From the NCBI RefSeq assembly GCF_900659635.1, contig NZ_CAACVB010000062.1, forward strand, positions 1-35,716: 35,716 nt of DNA. The letters are read 5' to 3'. This document shows, in pieces, positions 8,785 to 17,438 of this stretch (the stretch's first letter is position 1; every line of letters starts with the position of its first letter). Origin of the DNA: Actinomadura roseirufa. GTDB taxonomy: Bacteria > Actinomycetota > Actinomycetes > Streptosporangiales > Streptosporangiaceae. The notes below the pieces were generated by a model. The model saw nothing but the letters and a program-made list of their open reading frames with translations, was not told where the DNA came from and searched no databases. The translations under genes and the position numbers were made by a program.

Positions 8785-9966
8785 GTGGTGACCTACCTCG
8801 ACCATGCGGCGACGACCCCGATGCTGCCGGAGGCCATCGAGGCGATGACGGCGGGCCTGCGCGAGCTCGGCAACCCGTCCTCCCTGCACGCGGTGGGACG
8901 GCGCGCCCGGAGGGTGGTCGAGGAGTCCCGCGAGATCATCGCCGAGGCGTTCGACGCCCGGCCGAGCGAGGTGGTGTTCACCTCGGGCGGCACCGAGGCC
9001 GACAACCTCGCGGTGAAGGGCGTGCACTGGGCGCGCCGCGCCGCCGACCCGGGCCGCACCCGGGTGCTCGCGGGCGCGGTCGAGCACCACGCCGTCCTGG
9101 ACGCGGTCCAGTGGCTGGCCGACCACGAGGGCGCCAAGGTCGAGTGGATCCCGGTGGACGCGCTCGGCCGCGTCCGTCCCGAGGCGCTGCGCGAGGCGAT
9201 CGGGCCGGACGGCTCGGACGTGGCGCTCGTCACCGTCATGTGGGCCAACAACGAGGTCGGCACCGTCCAGCCGGTGGCGGAGCTGGCGGCGGCCGCCCGC
9301 GAGCACGGCGTGCCGTTCCACACCGACGCCGTGCAGGCCGCCGGGCACCTGCCGGTCCGCTTCGCGGCCTCGGGCGCGCAGTCGCTGGCCATCACCGGCC
9401 ACAAGCTCGGCGGCCCGATCGGCGTGGGGGCGCTGCTGCTGGCCAAGCCCGCCGAGCCGCTGTTCCTCGACCCGGTGCCGCTGCTGCACGGCGGCGGCCA
9501 GGAGCGGGACGTGCGGTCCGGCACGCTCGACACCCCGGCGATCGCCGGGTTCGCCGCCGCGGTGCAGGTCACGGCGGCGCGCCGGGACGCCGAGGCGGCC
9601 CGGCTGGCGGCCCTGCGCGACCGGCTGATCGAGGCGGTTCGCGCCGCGGTGCCGGACGCCGTCCTGAACGGCGACCCCGCCGACCGCCTGCCGGGAAACG
9701 CGCACTTCTCCTTCCCGGGCTGTGAGGGCGACGCGCTGCTCATGCTGCTGGACGCCCGCGGGATCGCCTGCTCCACGGGCTCCGCGTGCTCCGCCGGGGT
9801 TTCGCAACCAAGCCACGTCCTCACCGCGATGGGCGCGGGGGCAGAGCGCGCGCGGGGCTCGCTCCGTTTCACTCTGGGGCACAGCTCGACCGAGGCCGAC
9901 GTGAAAGCTCTGGCAGAGGCGATCGGACCCGTCGTGGAACGGGCCCGCCGCGCCGGCCTCTCCTGA
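8785..9966 (+). CDS. iscS: Cysteine desulfurase (IscS/NifS type)
   Basis: A protein of 393 aa, a PLP enzyme of class V aminotransferase fold that takes sulfur from cysteine as a persulfide for Fe-S clusters and tRNA thiolation. The N-terminus, TYLDHAATTP, is diagnostic. The PLP lysine is Lys207 in ITGHKLGGPIG; EHHAV and HTDAVQAAG carry cofactor-binding His and Asp. The persulfide Cys is Cys335 in STGSACSAG. The start is the GTG at 8785, although the adjoining GTG at 8788 is equally possible. It lies upstream of mnmA with two genes between, matching iscS-trmU (Rv3025c-Rv3024c) in M. tuberculosis, so supply of sulfur to MnmA is likely. It could equally be called NifS-like. Confidence 0.93.
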   Translation: MVTYLDHAATTPMLPEAIEAMTAGLRELGNPSSLHAVGRRARRVVEESREIIAEAFDARPSEVVFTSGGTEADNLAVKGVHWARRAADPGRTRVLAGAVEHHAVLDAVQWLADHEGAKVEWIPVDALGRVRPEALREAIGPDGSDVALVTVMWANNEVGTVQPVAELAAAAREHGVPFHTDAVQAAGHLPVRFAASGAQSLAITGHKLGGPIGVGALLLAKPAEPLFLDPVPLLHGGGQERDVRSGTLDTPAIAGFAAAVQVTAARRDAEAARLAALRDRLIEAVRAAVPDAVLNGDPADRLPGNAHFSFPGCEGDALLMLLDARGIACSTGSACSAGVSQPSHVLTAMGAGAERARGSLRFTLGHSSTEADVKALAEAIGPVVERARRAGLS

Positions 9967-9973
9967 TCCGCCG

Positions 9974-9987
9974 CCCGGCTTGCCGGG
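9974..9987 (+). terminator. Small hairpin after the desulfurase gene
   Basis: CCCGGC (9974-9979) and GCCGGG (9982-9987) flank a two-base loop and are followed by TTTG. It is a short but possible terminator eight bases after the stop. Confidence 0.35.
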
Positions 9988-10037
9988 TTTGACGGTGTCG
10001 TCCGTGGGGACAGCTTTGCCGTTCCTTGGAAGGCGGC

Positions 10038-10889
10038 ATGATGGCGGCGAACGTGATGGGTGAGGGCCAGGTACAGCGGATGGGGCGGAGGGCCGCGGGC
10101 CATCCTTGGTTCCATGGCATGTCCCGGGTGGGGCTGGTGGCGCGGGGACTTCTTTACCTGCTGGTGGGGTGGCTGGCCCTTCAGGTCGGCTTCGGTGAGG
10201 GCGGAGAGGAGGCCGACCGCCAGGGCGCGCTCCAGACGGTCGCCAAGCAGCCGGGCGGTCCGATCGTCCTGTGGCTGATGGCGGCCGGTTTCGCGGCGCT
10301 GGCCCTCTGGCAGTACGCCGAGGCGGTGTACGGGCGTCCGGTACCGGACGGGGACAAGGCCACCAAGCGGCTGGGATCGGCCGCACGCGGCGTCGTCTAC
10401 TCGGTGGGCTTCGCGGCCACGCTCGGCTTCCTGCTCGGCTACAAGGGCAAGTCCAGCGACACACAGTCGAAGACCTTCACCGCTCGCGCGATGGCCGAGC
10501 CGGGCGGCCGCTGGCTCGTCCTGGCGGTGGGGGCCGGGTTCCTCGTGTGGGGGATCGTCGTGGTGGTGAACGCGCTGCGCCGCACGTTCCGCAAGGAACT
10601 GAAGACGGCGCAGATGGGCCGGGCCGCGCGGCGCGTCGTCGAGCCGCTCGGCATGGTCGGCAACACCGCCCGCGGTCTCGTCGGCGGCGGCGTCGGCATC
10701 TTCCTCGCCTACGCCGCGATCACCTTCGAGCCGGGCAAGGCCCAGGGCCTGGACGGCACGCTCCGCGAGTTCGCCGGAACGCCCGCCGGGGTCTGGGGCC
10801 TGGTCGCCGTGGCCGCGGGCGTCCTCCTCTTCGGCGTCTACTCCTTCTGCGAAGCCCGCTGGCGCAAGGTGGAAGCCGTCAGGTCGTAG
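10038..10889 (+). CDS. DUF1206 family membrane protein
   Basis: A protein of 283 aa built from three similar two-helix units, the hallmark of DUF1206. The units begin near residues 22 (RVGLVARGLLYLLVGWLA), 110 (GSAARGVVYSVGFAATLGF) and 200 (GMVGNTARGLVGGGVGIFLA). Each has a GxxARGxVY/L-type start. The chosen ATG is preceded by GGAAGG (10028-10033); a second ATG follows immediately. The function of the family is not known. It is convergent with the next gene, with a shared terminator between them. Confidence 0.88.
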   Translation: MMAANVMGEGQVQRMGRRAAGHPWFHGMSRVGLVARGLLYLLVGWLALQVGFGEGGEEADRQGALQTVAKQPGGPIVLWLMAAGFAALALWQYAEAVYGRPVPDGDKATKRLGSAARGVVYSVGFAATLGFLLGYKGKSSDTQSKTFTARAMAEPGGRWLVLAVGAGFLVWGIVVVVNALRRTFRKELKTAQMGRAARRVVEPLGMVGNTARGLVGGGVGIFLAYAAITFEPGKAQGLDGTLREFAGTPAGVWGLVAVAAGVLLFGVYSFCEARWRKVEAVRS

Positions 10890-10904
10890 AGCTCCGTCAG
10901 GGCA

Positions 10905-10931
10905 GGCGGCCGGCGCCCTCCGCCGGCCGCC
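10905..10931. terminator. Bidirectional terminator
   Basis: A perfect 11-bp stem (10905-10915 with 10921-10931) around a five-base loop lies between two convergent genes and can end transcripts from both sides. Confidence 0.75.
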
Positions 10932-10961
10932 GGGCGAGTCCCCCGGCCCAGGATCGGACGA

Positions 10962-12044
10962 TCAAGGCTGGTAGGGGGCGACCGCACGCCAGCCCGGGTC
11001 GCTGGTGGAGGCGACCTTGGCCTTGCCCTCGGTCCACGCGGCGGCGAGCTGGTCCAGCTCGCCGATCACGCCGGAGTCGGGGTCGGCGTACAGGTGGAAC
11101 ACGCGCAGCCCGTCGCCGGTCTCCCGGACGGCGAGGACGGCCCGGTCGCCGAGCTTGCCCAGCTTCTTCTCGAACGCGCGCAGCGCGCCCGCCGACGGCT
11201 CGACGGGCAGCCGGTCGGGGTTGCTGTGCGCGTACGGCACGGTGATCGCCACGTGCAGGTCGCAGAGCGGGTAGTCCTGGCGGTGGAGCGGGAACCGGGC
11301 GCCGAGCCGGGCGGGGTGGCCGCGCGGGGTGCGGCCCTCGCCGGAGAGCCAGGCGGGCTCGTCGAACGGCTCGGCGACCTGCTCGACGACCGCGGGCAGC
11401 ATCGACGGCGGCAGCGAGTCGATCGGCGCCTCCGTGGCGATGGTGACCTCGCCGATCCAGCGGGCCACGTCGTCCTCGCCGAGGGCCCAGTCCAGGACGT
11501 GCAGGGCGACCTGGAGCCGCTGCTCCTCGGAGACGAACAGGAAGTCGGGGTGGTAGGCGGTGACGTGCACCCTGGCCCGGTCGGCGTCGGCGCGCATGCC
11601 GAGCCGGACGTACTCCAGGTCGAACTCGTGGTCGCCGAGGACGAGGTCCTGGGAGAGCATCTCGGGGTCGGCCTGGCGCGCGGGGTGGAAGCTCCAGCCG
11701 CCCGCGGCGGCGCCGCCGGGCGCGGCGCGGAACCAGCGTTCGGCGAGTCCGCGCAGCTCAGGGTCGCCGCCGCCGGTCACGGTGAGCGAGGGGGACCGGT
11801 CGTCGGCGCCGCCGATCTCCCACTGCAGCTCGGAGTGGATCCGGTGGACGCGCCGCGAGAGCTCCTCGATCGTCTCGGCGGACAGGCCCTCGCCGGGCGT
11901 CCCCGGCTCGCTGGTCTCGGCCCCGGGGGCGGCGGCCAGCGACGCCTCGATCGTCGGGCGGGCCTGGGCCCACCACTCCCAGAACTCGCTGATGGCGGGC
12001 GGCGTGGCGGCGGACGACTCGCGCGGCCGGCGGAAGATTCCCAT
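10962..12044 (-). CDS. Conserved hypothetical protein (possibly DUF695-related)
   Basis: A protein of 360 aa, cytoplasmic, with no signal or membrane segment. The start is the ATG at 12044 (MGIFRRPRE); the frame is open further upstream but would overlap the mnmA promoter and coding start. Features include FWEWWAQARPTIEASL near the N-terminus, a middle part with PELRGLAERWF and AYHPDFLFVSEEQRL, and a C-terminal segment, RAFEKKLGKLGDRAVLAVRE, ending in a Trp-rich tail. It resembles actinomycete proteins annotated as DUF695-like, but I am not sure of the family. It is transcribed divergently from mnmA from a 67-base shared region. Confidence 0.8.
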   Translation of the reverse strand: MGIFRRPRESSAATPPAISEFWEWWAQARPTIEASLAAAPGAETSEPGTPGEGLSAETIEELSRRVHRIHSELQWEIGGADDRSPSLTVTGGGDPELRGLAERWFRAAPGGAAAGGWSFHPARQADPEMLSQDLVLGDHEFDLEYVRLGMRADADRARVHVTAYHPDFLFVSEEQRLQVALHVLDWALGEDDVARWIGEVTIATEAPIDSLPPSMLPAVVEQVAEPFDEPAWLSGEGRTPRGHPARLGARFPLHRQDYPLCDLHVAITVPYAHSNPDRLPVEPSAGALRAFEKKLGKLGDRAVLAVRETGDGLRVFHLYADPDSGVIGELDQLAAAWTEGKAKVASTSDPGWRAVAPYQP

Positions 12045-12111
12045 AGCGCGCCCAATCGTACGCGGAATTGATTCCGGCCGACCGGCCCACGCCGCGTACG
12101 CTCGAAGGACT
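12045..12111. promoter_or_regulatory. Divergent promoter region with palindrome
   Basis: This 67-base gap serves both the minus-strand gene and mnmA. On the plus strand TACGCT (12097-12102) lies nine bases before the mnmA ATG. On the minus strand TACGAT (12060-12055) lies ten bases before the other ATG. Both transcripts would be leaderless or nearly so. Next to the minus-strand -10 element is CGGAAT-TG-ATTCCG (12063-12076), a perfect 14-base palindrome that could be an operator. Confidence 0.45.
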
Positions 12112-13188
12112 ATGACTCTGCGCGTACTCGCCGCCATGTCGGGCGGCGTCGACTCCGCCGTGGCGGCCGCCCGGGCCGCCGAGGCGGGCCACGACGTCAC
12201 GGGCGTCCACATGGCCCTTTCCAGCAACCCCCAGTCGTACCGGACGGGGGCCCGCGGCTGCTGCACCCTGGAGGACTCCCGGGACGCCCGGCGGGCGGCC
12301 GACGTGATCGGCATCCCGTTCTACGTGTGGGACCTCGCCGAGCGGTTCCACCGGGACGTGGTCGAGGACTTCGTCAGCGAGTACGCGGCCGGGCGGACCC
12401 CCAACCCGTGCCTGCGCTGCAACGAGAAGATCAAGTTCGCGGCGCTGCTGGACCGCGCCGTCGCCCTCGGGTTCGACGCCGTCTGCACCGGCCACTACGC
12501 GCGGCTGGAGGACGGCGTGCTCCGCCGCGGCGTGGACGCGGGCAAGGACCAGTCGTACGTCCTGGCCGTGTGCACGCCGGAGCAGCTCGCCCGCGCGCTG
12601 TTCCCGCTCGGGGACACCGCGAAGGCCGACATCCGGCGCGAGGCGGAGCGGCGGGGCCTCCAGGTGGCCGACAAGCCCGACAGCCACGACATCTGCTTCA
12701 TCGCCGACGGTGACACGCGCGGCTTCCTGGCCGAGCGGCTGGGCGCCGCGCCCGGCCCCATCCTGGACACCGACGGCAACCGGGTGGGCGAGCACGAGGG
12801 CGCCTACGCCTACACCGTCGGTCAGCGCAAGGGGCTGCGGCTCGGTACCCCCGCCCCGGACGGCCGTCCCCGGTACGTCCTGGACATCTCACCGGTCGAC
12901 AACACGGTCACCGTCGGGCCCCGCGAGTCCCTGGACGTCCAAGAGATCACCGGGGAGCGGCCGGTGTGGCTGGGCGAGGCGCTCGGCGGGCCGTTCGGCT
13001 GCCATGTCCAGCTCCGCGCGCACGGCGAGGTGTACGCCTGCACGGCGGAGGCGGACGGCGACGTCCTGCGCCTGCGCCTGGCCACCCCCGCCCGGGGCGT
13101 GGCCGCCGGGCAGGCCGCCGTCCTGTACGACGGCGACCGGGTGCTGGCGTCGGCGACGATCGCCCGGACCGTCCGCGTCCCGGCCTGA
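12112..13188 (+). CDS. mnmA: tRNA-specific 2-thiouridylase
   Basis: A protein of 358 aa, full length. It adenylates and thiolates uridine 34 of tRNA(Lys), tRNA(Glu) and tRNA(Gln). The PP-loop SGGVDS is at residues 10-15. The catalytic cysteines are Cys103 in LRCNEKIKF and Cys195 in DSHDICFI; TGHYAR and KDQSYVL are further family motifs, and a C-terminal beta-barrel follows GQRKGL. The ATG at 12112 gives the standard N-terminus; there is no Shine-Dalgarno sequence, fitting a leaderless mRNA. The sulfur is probably provided by the cysteine desulfurase encoded about 2 kb upstream. It matches trmU (Rv3024c) in gene order. Confidence 0.96.
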   Translation: MTLRVLAAMSGGVDSAVAAARAAEAGHDVTGVHMALSSNPQSYRTGARGCCTLEDSRDARRAADVIGIPFYVWDLAERFHRDVVEDFVSEYAAGRTPNPCLRCNEKIKFAALLDRAVALGFDAVCTGHYARLEDGVLRRGVDAGKDQSYVLAVCTPEQLARALFPLGDTAKADIRREAERRGLQVADKPDSHDICFIADGDTRGFLAERLGAAPGPILDTDGNRVGEHEGAYAYTVGQRKGLRLGTPAPDGRPRYVLDISPVDNTVTVGPRESLDVQEITGERPVWLGEALGGPFGCHVQLRAHGEVYACTAEADGDVLRLRLATPARGVAAGQAAVLYDGDRVLASATIARTVRVPA

Positions 13189-13294
13189 CCCGGCGGCGCG
13201 GCGCCCTCCGGCGACGCGTCCGGCGACCGTGGAATGAGGGTGCGCGTCCGGCGGTTGTAGGCGGGGTCGAAGATCGGCGCCGAGGAGGTTCACT

Positions 13295-14113
13295 GTGAAG
13301 TTCGGTGTGTCCACGTTCGTGACCGATGACGGGATCGCACCCGCGCCGCTGGGCCGGGCGCTGGAGGAGCGCGGGTTCGCGTCGCTGTTCGTCGCCGAGC
13401 ACAGCCACATCCCCGTGAGGCGAGAGTCGCCTTGGCCGGGCGGGGACGAGCTCCCGCGCCGCTACTACCGGACCCTCGACCCCTTCGTCGCGCTGACCGC
13501 CGCCGCGACCGTCACCGAGCGGCTGCGCGTCGGCACCGGCATCGCGCTGGTCGTCCAGCGCGACCCGATTCACCTGGCCAAGGAGATCGCCTCGCTCGAC
13601 GTGGTGTCCGGCGGGCGCGCGGCCCTCGGCGTCGGCGCCGGCTGGAACCGCGAGGAGATGCGCAACCACGGCACCGACCCCGCCACCCGGATGCGGCTGC
13701 TGCGCGAGCGCGTCCTCGCGGTCAAGGAGCTGTGGACGCAGGAGAAGGCGGAGTTCCACGGCGAGTTCGTCGACTTCGACCCGGTGTTCTCCTATCCCAA
13801 GCCCGTCCAGGACCCGCACCCGCCCGTCCTGGTCGGCGGCGCCGGGCCGACCACGTTCGACCGGGTCGCCGAGTTCGGCGACGCCTGGATGCCGGTGTAC
13901 GGCCGCGGCACCGACGACCTCGCCGCGAAGATCGCGCGGCTGCGGGAGCAGGCCGGCCGGGAGGTCCCGGTCACGGTGTTCGCCGCGCCGCCGGAGCCGT
14001 CGCTCATCGCCGAGCTGGAGCGGGCGGGCGTCGGCGAGGTGCTGTTCGACCTGCCGACCGAGCCCGAGGACGACACCCTGCGCCGCCTCGACGGCCTCGC
14101 GGAGCTGTGGTGA
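13295..14113 (+). CDS. LLM-class F420-dependent oxidoreductase
   Basis: A protein of 272 aa with the bacterial luciferase-like (LLM) TIM-barrel fold. Motifs are SLFVAEHSHIP near residue 29, the stretch LRVGTGIALVVQRDPIHLAK with EIASLDVVSGGR, GVGAGWNREEMRNHG, and PPVLVGGAGPTTFDRVAEFG. The pattern is that of actinobacterial enzymes using F420H2 rather than FMN (TIGR03619-like). The substrate is unknown. The GTG start has a strong GAGGAGG six bases upstream (13282-13288). It lies 106 bases after mnmA and just before the MetE-like gene, in the same direction. Confidence 0.9.
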   Translation: MKFGVSTFVTDDGIAPAPLGRALEERGFASLFVAEHSHIPVRRESPWPGGDELPRRYYRTLDPFVALTAAATVTERLRVGTGIALVVQRDPIHLAKEIASLDVVSGGRAALGVGAGWNREEMRNHGTDPATRMRLLRERVLAVKELWTQEKAEFHGEFVDFDPVFSYPKPVQDPHPPVLVGGAGPTTFDRVAEFGDAWMPVYGRGTDDLAAKIARLREQAGREVPVTVFAAPPEPSLIAELERAGVGEVLFDLPTEPEDDTLRRLDGLAELW

Positions 14114-14124
14114 CCGCGCGCCGA

Positions 14125-14130
14125 TAGGGT
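14125..14130 (+). promoter_or_regulatory. -10 element giving a leaderless metE-like mRNA
   Basis: TAGGGT ends seven bases before the GTG at 14138, fitting transcription from the start codon. No Shine-Dalgarno sequence is present. Confidence 0.5.
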
Positions 14131-14137
14131 TTCGGCC

Positions 14138-15154
14138 GTGACGACGAGCTATCCGTGGCAGGCCGGGACGGCGACCGCGATCGGGTCCTTCCCGGGTGAC
14201 GATCCGGCCGAGGCGCTGCGGACGGTGCTGGGCGAACTGCCCGAGCTGCCCCACCTGCCCGAACTGCCCGCCCGCGGGCCCGGCGCCGACCTCACCGGCC
14301 GGACCGCCGGGCTGCTGGTGGACCTGCCGGTGCGCGTGGAGCCGTCCGGCTGGCGCTTCTCCGACCGTCCCGGCCGCGACACGCTGCGCTCGCGGGACCA
14401 CCTCGCCCGCGACCTCGACGTGCTGGAGGAGGTCGCGGGCGGCCACGACGGCCCGTTCAAGATCCAGGTGTGCGGGCCGTGGACGCTGGCCGCCACGATC
14501 GAGCTGCGGCACGGCGACCGGGCGCTGAAGGACCCGGGCGCCGTCCGCGACCTCACCGGCTCGCTCGCCGAGGGCGTCGCCGCGCACGTCGCCGACGTCC
14601 GCCGCCGGCTGCCCGCCGCGCGGATCCTGCTCCAGCTGGACGAGCCGGGCCTGCCCGCGGCGCTGGCGGGCGCGGTGCCGACCGCCAGCGGGTTCTCGCG
14701 GCTGCGCGCGATCGAGGAGCCGGTCGCCGAGGACGCGCTGCGCCAGGTGATCGAGACGGCCTGCGCGGACGACGCGGCCTACCCGCTCGTCCACTGCTGT
14801 GCCCGGAACGTGCCGTACGCGCTGCTGCGCGGCGCGGGGGCGCGGGCCGTCTCGGTCGACCTCGCCGTGATGCCGGGGCGCGACGACGACGCCGTGGGGG
14901 AGACGATCGACGCCGGGGTGGGGCTGTTCCTCGGCGCGGTCCCGGCGGCCGACGCGGCGCTGCCGCCGCTGAAGGCGTCCGCCGCGCCGGTGCGGGAGCT
15001 GTGGCGGCGGCTCGGGTTCCCGCCCGCGCAGCTGTCCCGGCAGGTCGTGGTGACCCCGTCGTGCGGTCTGGCCGGCGCGTCCCCCCGGCACGTCCGCGCC
15101 GCCCTCAAGCGCTGCCGCGACACGGCGCGGATGCTCCACGAGGCCGCCGAATGA
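14138..15154 (+). CDS. Short cobalamin-independent methionine synthase-like protein
   Basis: A protein of 338 aa, matching only the C-terminal catalytic half of MetE (full MetE is about 750 aa). The zinc ligands are visible: His219 and Cys221 in PLVHCCARN, and Cys309 in TPSCGLAG. The N-terminus, AGTATAIGSFPGDDPAEAL, and the LPELPHLPELPARGPGADL segment are typical of the actinobacterial family of Rv3015c. The methyl donor and acceptor are not established for these short forms; they may transfer a methyl group to homocysteine from another donor. It is placed directly before ligA, as in M. tuberculosis. A hairpin at 15211 follows the gene. Confidence 0.85.
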   Translation: MTTSYPWQAGTATAIGSFPGDDPAEALRTVLGELPELPHLPELPARGPGADLTGRTAGLLVDLPVRVEPSGWRFSDRPGRDTLRSRDHLARDLDVLEEVAGGHDGPFKIQVCGPWTLAATIELRHGDRALKDPGAVRDLTGSLAEGVAAHVADVRRRLPAARILLQLDEPGLPAALAGAVPTASGFSRLRAIEEPVAEDALRQVIETACADDAAYPLVHCCARNVPYALLRGAGARAVSVDLAVMPGRDDDAVGETIDAGVGLFLGAVPAADAALPPLKASAAPVRELWRRLGFPPAQLSRQVVVTPSCGLAGASPRHVRAALKRCRDTARMLHEAAE

Positions 15155-15210
15155 CGTTCCCGACCGGGGCCGGCGCCGCTCGTCCGCCGCGCTGACCTGC
15201 CGACGTTCCG

Positions 15211-15238
15211 CTCGCCGGGCGGGGCGCGCCGCGGCGAG
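15211..15238 (+). terminator. Hairpin between metE-like gene and ligA
   Basis: CTCGCCG (15211-15217) and CGGCGAG (15232-15238) form a perfect 7-bp stem with a 14-base GC-rich loop. It is a possible terminator, just upstream of the ligA -10 element. Confidence 0.4.
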
Positions 15239-15257
15239 AAGTGTCGGCCCCGCGGGC

Positions 15258-15263
15258 GACAAT
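15258..15263 (+). promoter_or_regulatory. -10 element of ligA
   Basis: GACAAT ends six bases before the ligA ATG, the spacing of a leaderless promoter. The first base departs from the consensus TANNNT, and no -35 is clear. Confidence 0.35.
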
Positions 15264-15269
15264 GGGCGC

Positions 15270-17438
15270 ATGACCACGAACGACGGCGTCCCCGGCGAGG
15301 CGCGGCAGCGGCATCGGGAGCTCAGCGAGCGGATCGACGAGGGCAACTACCGGTACTACGTCCTCGACCGGCCGACGCTCACCGACGCCGAGTACGACCG
15401 GATGATGCGCGAGCTGCGCGAGCTGGAGGAGCGCCACGCGGAGCTGGTCACCCCCGACTCCCCGACGCAGAAGGTCGGCGCGCCGATCACCACCGACTTC
15501 GCGACCGTCGACCATCTGGAGCGGATGCAGAGCCTCGACAACGCGATGAGCGCCGACGAGCTGCTGGCGTGGGACGAGCGCGTGGTCAGGGAGGTCGGCG
15601 AGGTCGCCGGGTACCTGTGCGAGCTGAAGATCGACGGACTGGCCATCGCGGTGACCTACGAGAACGGGCTGCTGGTGCGCGCGGTCACCCGCGGCGACGG
15701 CCGCACCGGCGAGGACGTCACGCACAACGTGCGCACCATCGCCGACGTCCCGTCCCGGCTGGCGGGGGAGGGCTGGCCGGAGGTGCTGGAGGTGCGCGGC
15801 GAGGTCTTCCTGCCCGTCGAGGGGTTCGAGCAGGTCAACGCCGTCCAGGTGGAGGCGGGCAAGGAGCCGTTCGCCAACCCGCGCAACGCGGCGGCGGGGT
15901 CGCTGCGGCAGAAGGACCCGCGGGTCACCGCGCGGCGCCCGCTCGGGATGCTCGTGCACGGGTTCGGGGCCTGGCGCGGCGGGGGACTGCCGGACGGCCA
16001 GTCGGCGGCCTACGAGCTGATGCGGAGCTGGGGCCTGCCGGTCAGCGACCGGTACACGGTCGTCGGCGGCCTGGCGGCGGTGCGCGAGTACATCGAGGAG
16101 TACGGCGAGCACCGGCACGACCCCGCCTACGAGATCGACGGGGTGGTCGTGAAGGTCGACCAGTTCGCGCTCCAGCGGCGCCTGGGGTCGACCAGCCGCG
16201 CGCCGCGCTGGGCGATCGCGTGGAAGTACCCGCCCGAGGAGGTCAACACCCGCCTGCTCGACATCAAGGTGGGCGTGGGCCGCACCGGGCGCGTCACCCC
16301 CTACGGGGTGATGGAGCCGACGAAGGTCGCGGGGTCCACGGTCGAGCGCGCCACCCTGCACAACGCGAGCGAGGTCAAGCGCAAGGGCGTGCTGATCGGC
16401 GACACCGTCGTGCTGCGCAAGGCCGGCGACGTGATCCCCGAGATCGTCGCGCCGGTGACCGCCCTGCGCGACGGCACCGAGCGCGAGTTCGAGATGCCGG
16501 CGCACTGCCCGGAGTGCGGCACGGAGCTGGCGTACGAGAAGGAGGGCGACGCCGACATCCGCTGCCCCAACACCCGGTTCTGTCCCGGCCAGCTCCGGGA
16601 GCGGCTGTCCTTCGTCGCGAGCCGCAAGGCGCTCGACATCGAGGCGCTCGGGTACGTCGGGGCGACGGCGCTGACGCAGCCGCTGGAGCCGAGCGACCCA
16701 CCGGTCAAGGACGAGGGCGACCTGTTCCATCTCACCGTGGAGCGGCTGCTGCCGATCAGGAGCCTGGTGCTGGACCCGCGCACCGGTACCCCCAAGACCG
16801 ATCCGAAGACCGGCGAGCACAAGGTGGTGTCGTTCTTCGCCAACAAGGAGGGCGAGCCGAAGAAGACGGTCGAGGTCCTGTTCGAGGAGCTGGAGAAGGC
16901 GAAGAGGCAGCCGCTGTGGCGGGTGCTGGTGTCGCTGTCGATCCGGCACGTCGGGCCCGCCGCGGCCCGCAGCCTCGCCCGCGAGCTGCGCTCACTGGAC
17001 GCGATCGCGAACGCGTCGCAGGAGGAGCTGGCCGCCGTCGACGAGGTCGGCCCGACGATCGCGGCCTCGATCCGCGCGTGGTTCGACGAGGAATGGCACC
17101 GCGACATCGTGGAGAAGTGGCGCGCCGCCGGCGTCCGGATGGAGGACGAGGGCGCCGCGGGGCCGCGTCCGCTGGAGGGGGTCACCGTGGTGATCACGGG
17201 ATCGCTGGACGGCTTCAGCCGGGACTCGGCGACCGAGGCGGTGCAGCGGCTCGGGGGCAAGGTCTCGGGGTCGGTGTCGAAGAAGACGGGCTTCGTGGTG
17301 GTCGGCGACAGTCCAGGGTCAAAGTACGACAAAGCCGTCAAATTGGGCGTACCGGTCCTGGCGGAGGAAGGCTTCCGCGTGCTGCTGGCGGATGGGCCAG
17401 ATGCGGCCAAAAACGTAACTTTGCGCGCGGAGGGATAA
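15270..17438 (+). CDS. ligA: NAD-dependent DNA ligase
   Basis: A protein of 722 aa, slightly longer than E. coli LigA (671) but normal for actinomycetes. It seals nicks with NAD+ in replication and repair. Domain order: the Ia domain with YRYYVLDRPTLTDAEYD (about residues 28-44); adenylation with Lys120 in CELKIDGLAI; OB fold; a zinc finger with Cys413, Cys416, Cys432 and Cys438; helix-hairpin-helix repeats (about 445-620), including a charged insert (TGTPKTDPKTGEHKV) shared with Streptomyces LigA; and BRCT (about 632-720) starting at LEGVTVVITGSLDG. All key residues are intact. The transcript is probably leaderless. Confidence 0.97.
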   Translation: MTTNDGVPGEARQRHRELSERIDEGNYRYYVLDRPTLTDAEYDRMMRELRELEERHAELVTPDSPTQKVGAPITTDFATVDHLERMQSLDNAMSADELLAWDERVVREVGEVAGYLCELKIDGLAIAVTYENGLLVRAVTRGDGRTGEDVTHNVRTIADVPSRLAGEGWPEVLEVRGEVFLPVEGFEQVNAVQVEAGKEPFANPRNAAAGSLRQKDPRVTARRPLGMLVHGFGAWRGGGLPDGQSAAYELMRSWGLPVSDRYTVVGGLAAVREYIEEYGEHRHDPAYEIDGVVVKVDQFALQRRLGSTSRAPRWAIAWKYPPEEVNTRLLDIKVGVGRTGRVTPYGVMEPTKVAGSTVERATLHNASEVKRKGVLIGDTVVLRKAGDVIPEIVAPVTALRDGTEREFEMPAHCPECGTELAYEKEGDADIRCPNTRFCPGQLRERLSFVASRKALDIEALGYVGATALTQPLEPSDPPVKDEGDLFHLTVERLLPIRSLVLDPRTGTPKTDPKTGEHKVVSFFANKEGEPKKTVEVLFEELEKAKRQPLWRVLVSLSIRHVGPAAARSLARELRSLDAIANASQEELAAVDEVGPTIAASIRAWFDEEWHRDIVEKWRAAGVRMEDEGAAGPRPLEGVTVVITGSLDGFSRDSATEAVQRLGGKVSGSVSKKTGFVVVGDSPGSKYDKAVKLGVPVLAEEGFRVLLADGPDAAKNVTLRAEG

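Noticed and set aside
9989..10017. Promoter for the DUF1206 gene (TTGACG with a following -10)
   Set aside because: The -35 is acceptable, but no -10 with the required A and T positions is found at a suitable distance.
12045..12314. Upstream extension of the minus-strand 360-aa gene to 12314
   Set aside because: It would overlap the start of mnmA by about 200 bases in antisense, and the extra residues look non-coding; the ATG at 12044 is preferred.
14237..14275. Short tandem repeat in the metE-like gene (CTGCCCGA-type units)
   Set aside because: It encodes the Leu-Pro-Glu/His segment that is itself conserved in this protein family, so it is coding sequence and not a separate repeat element.
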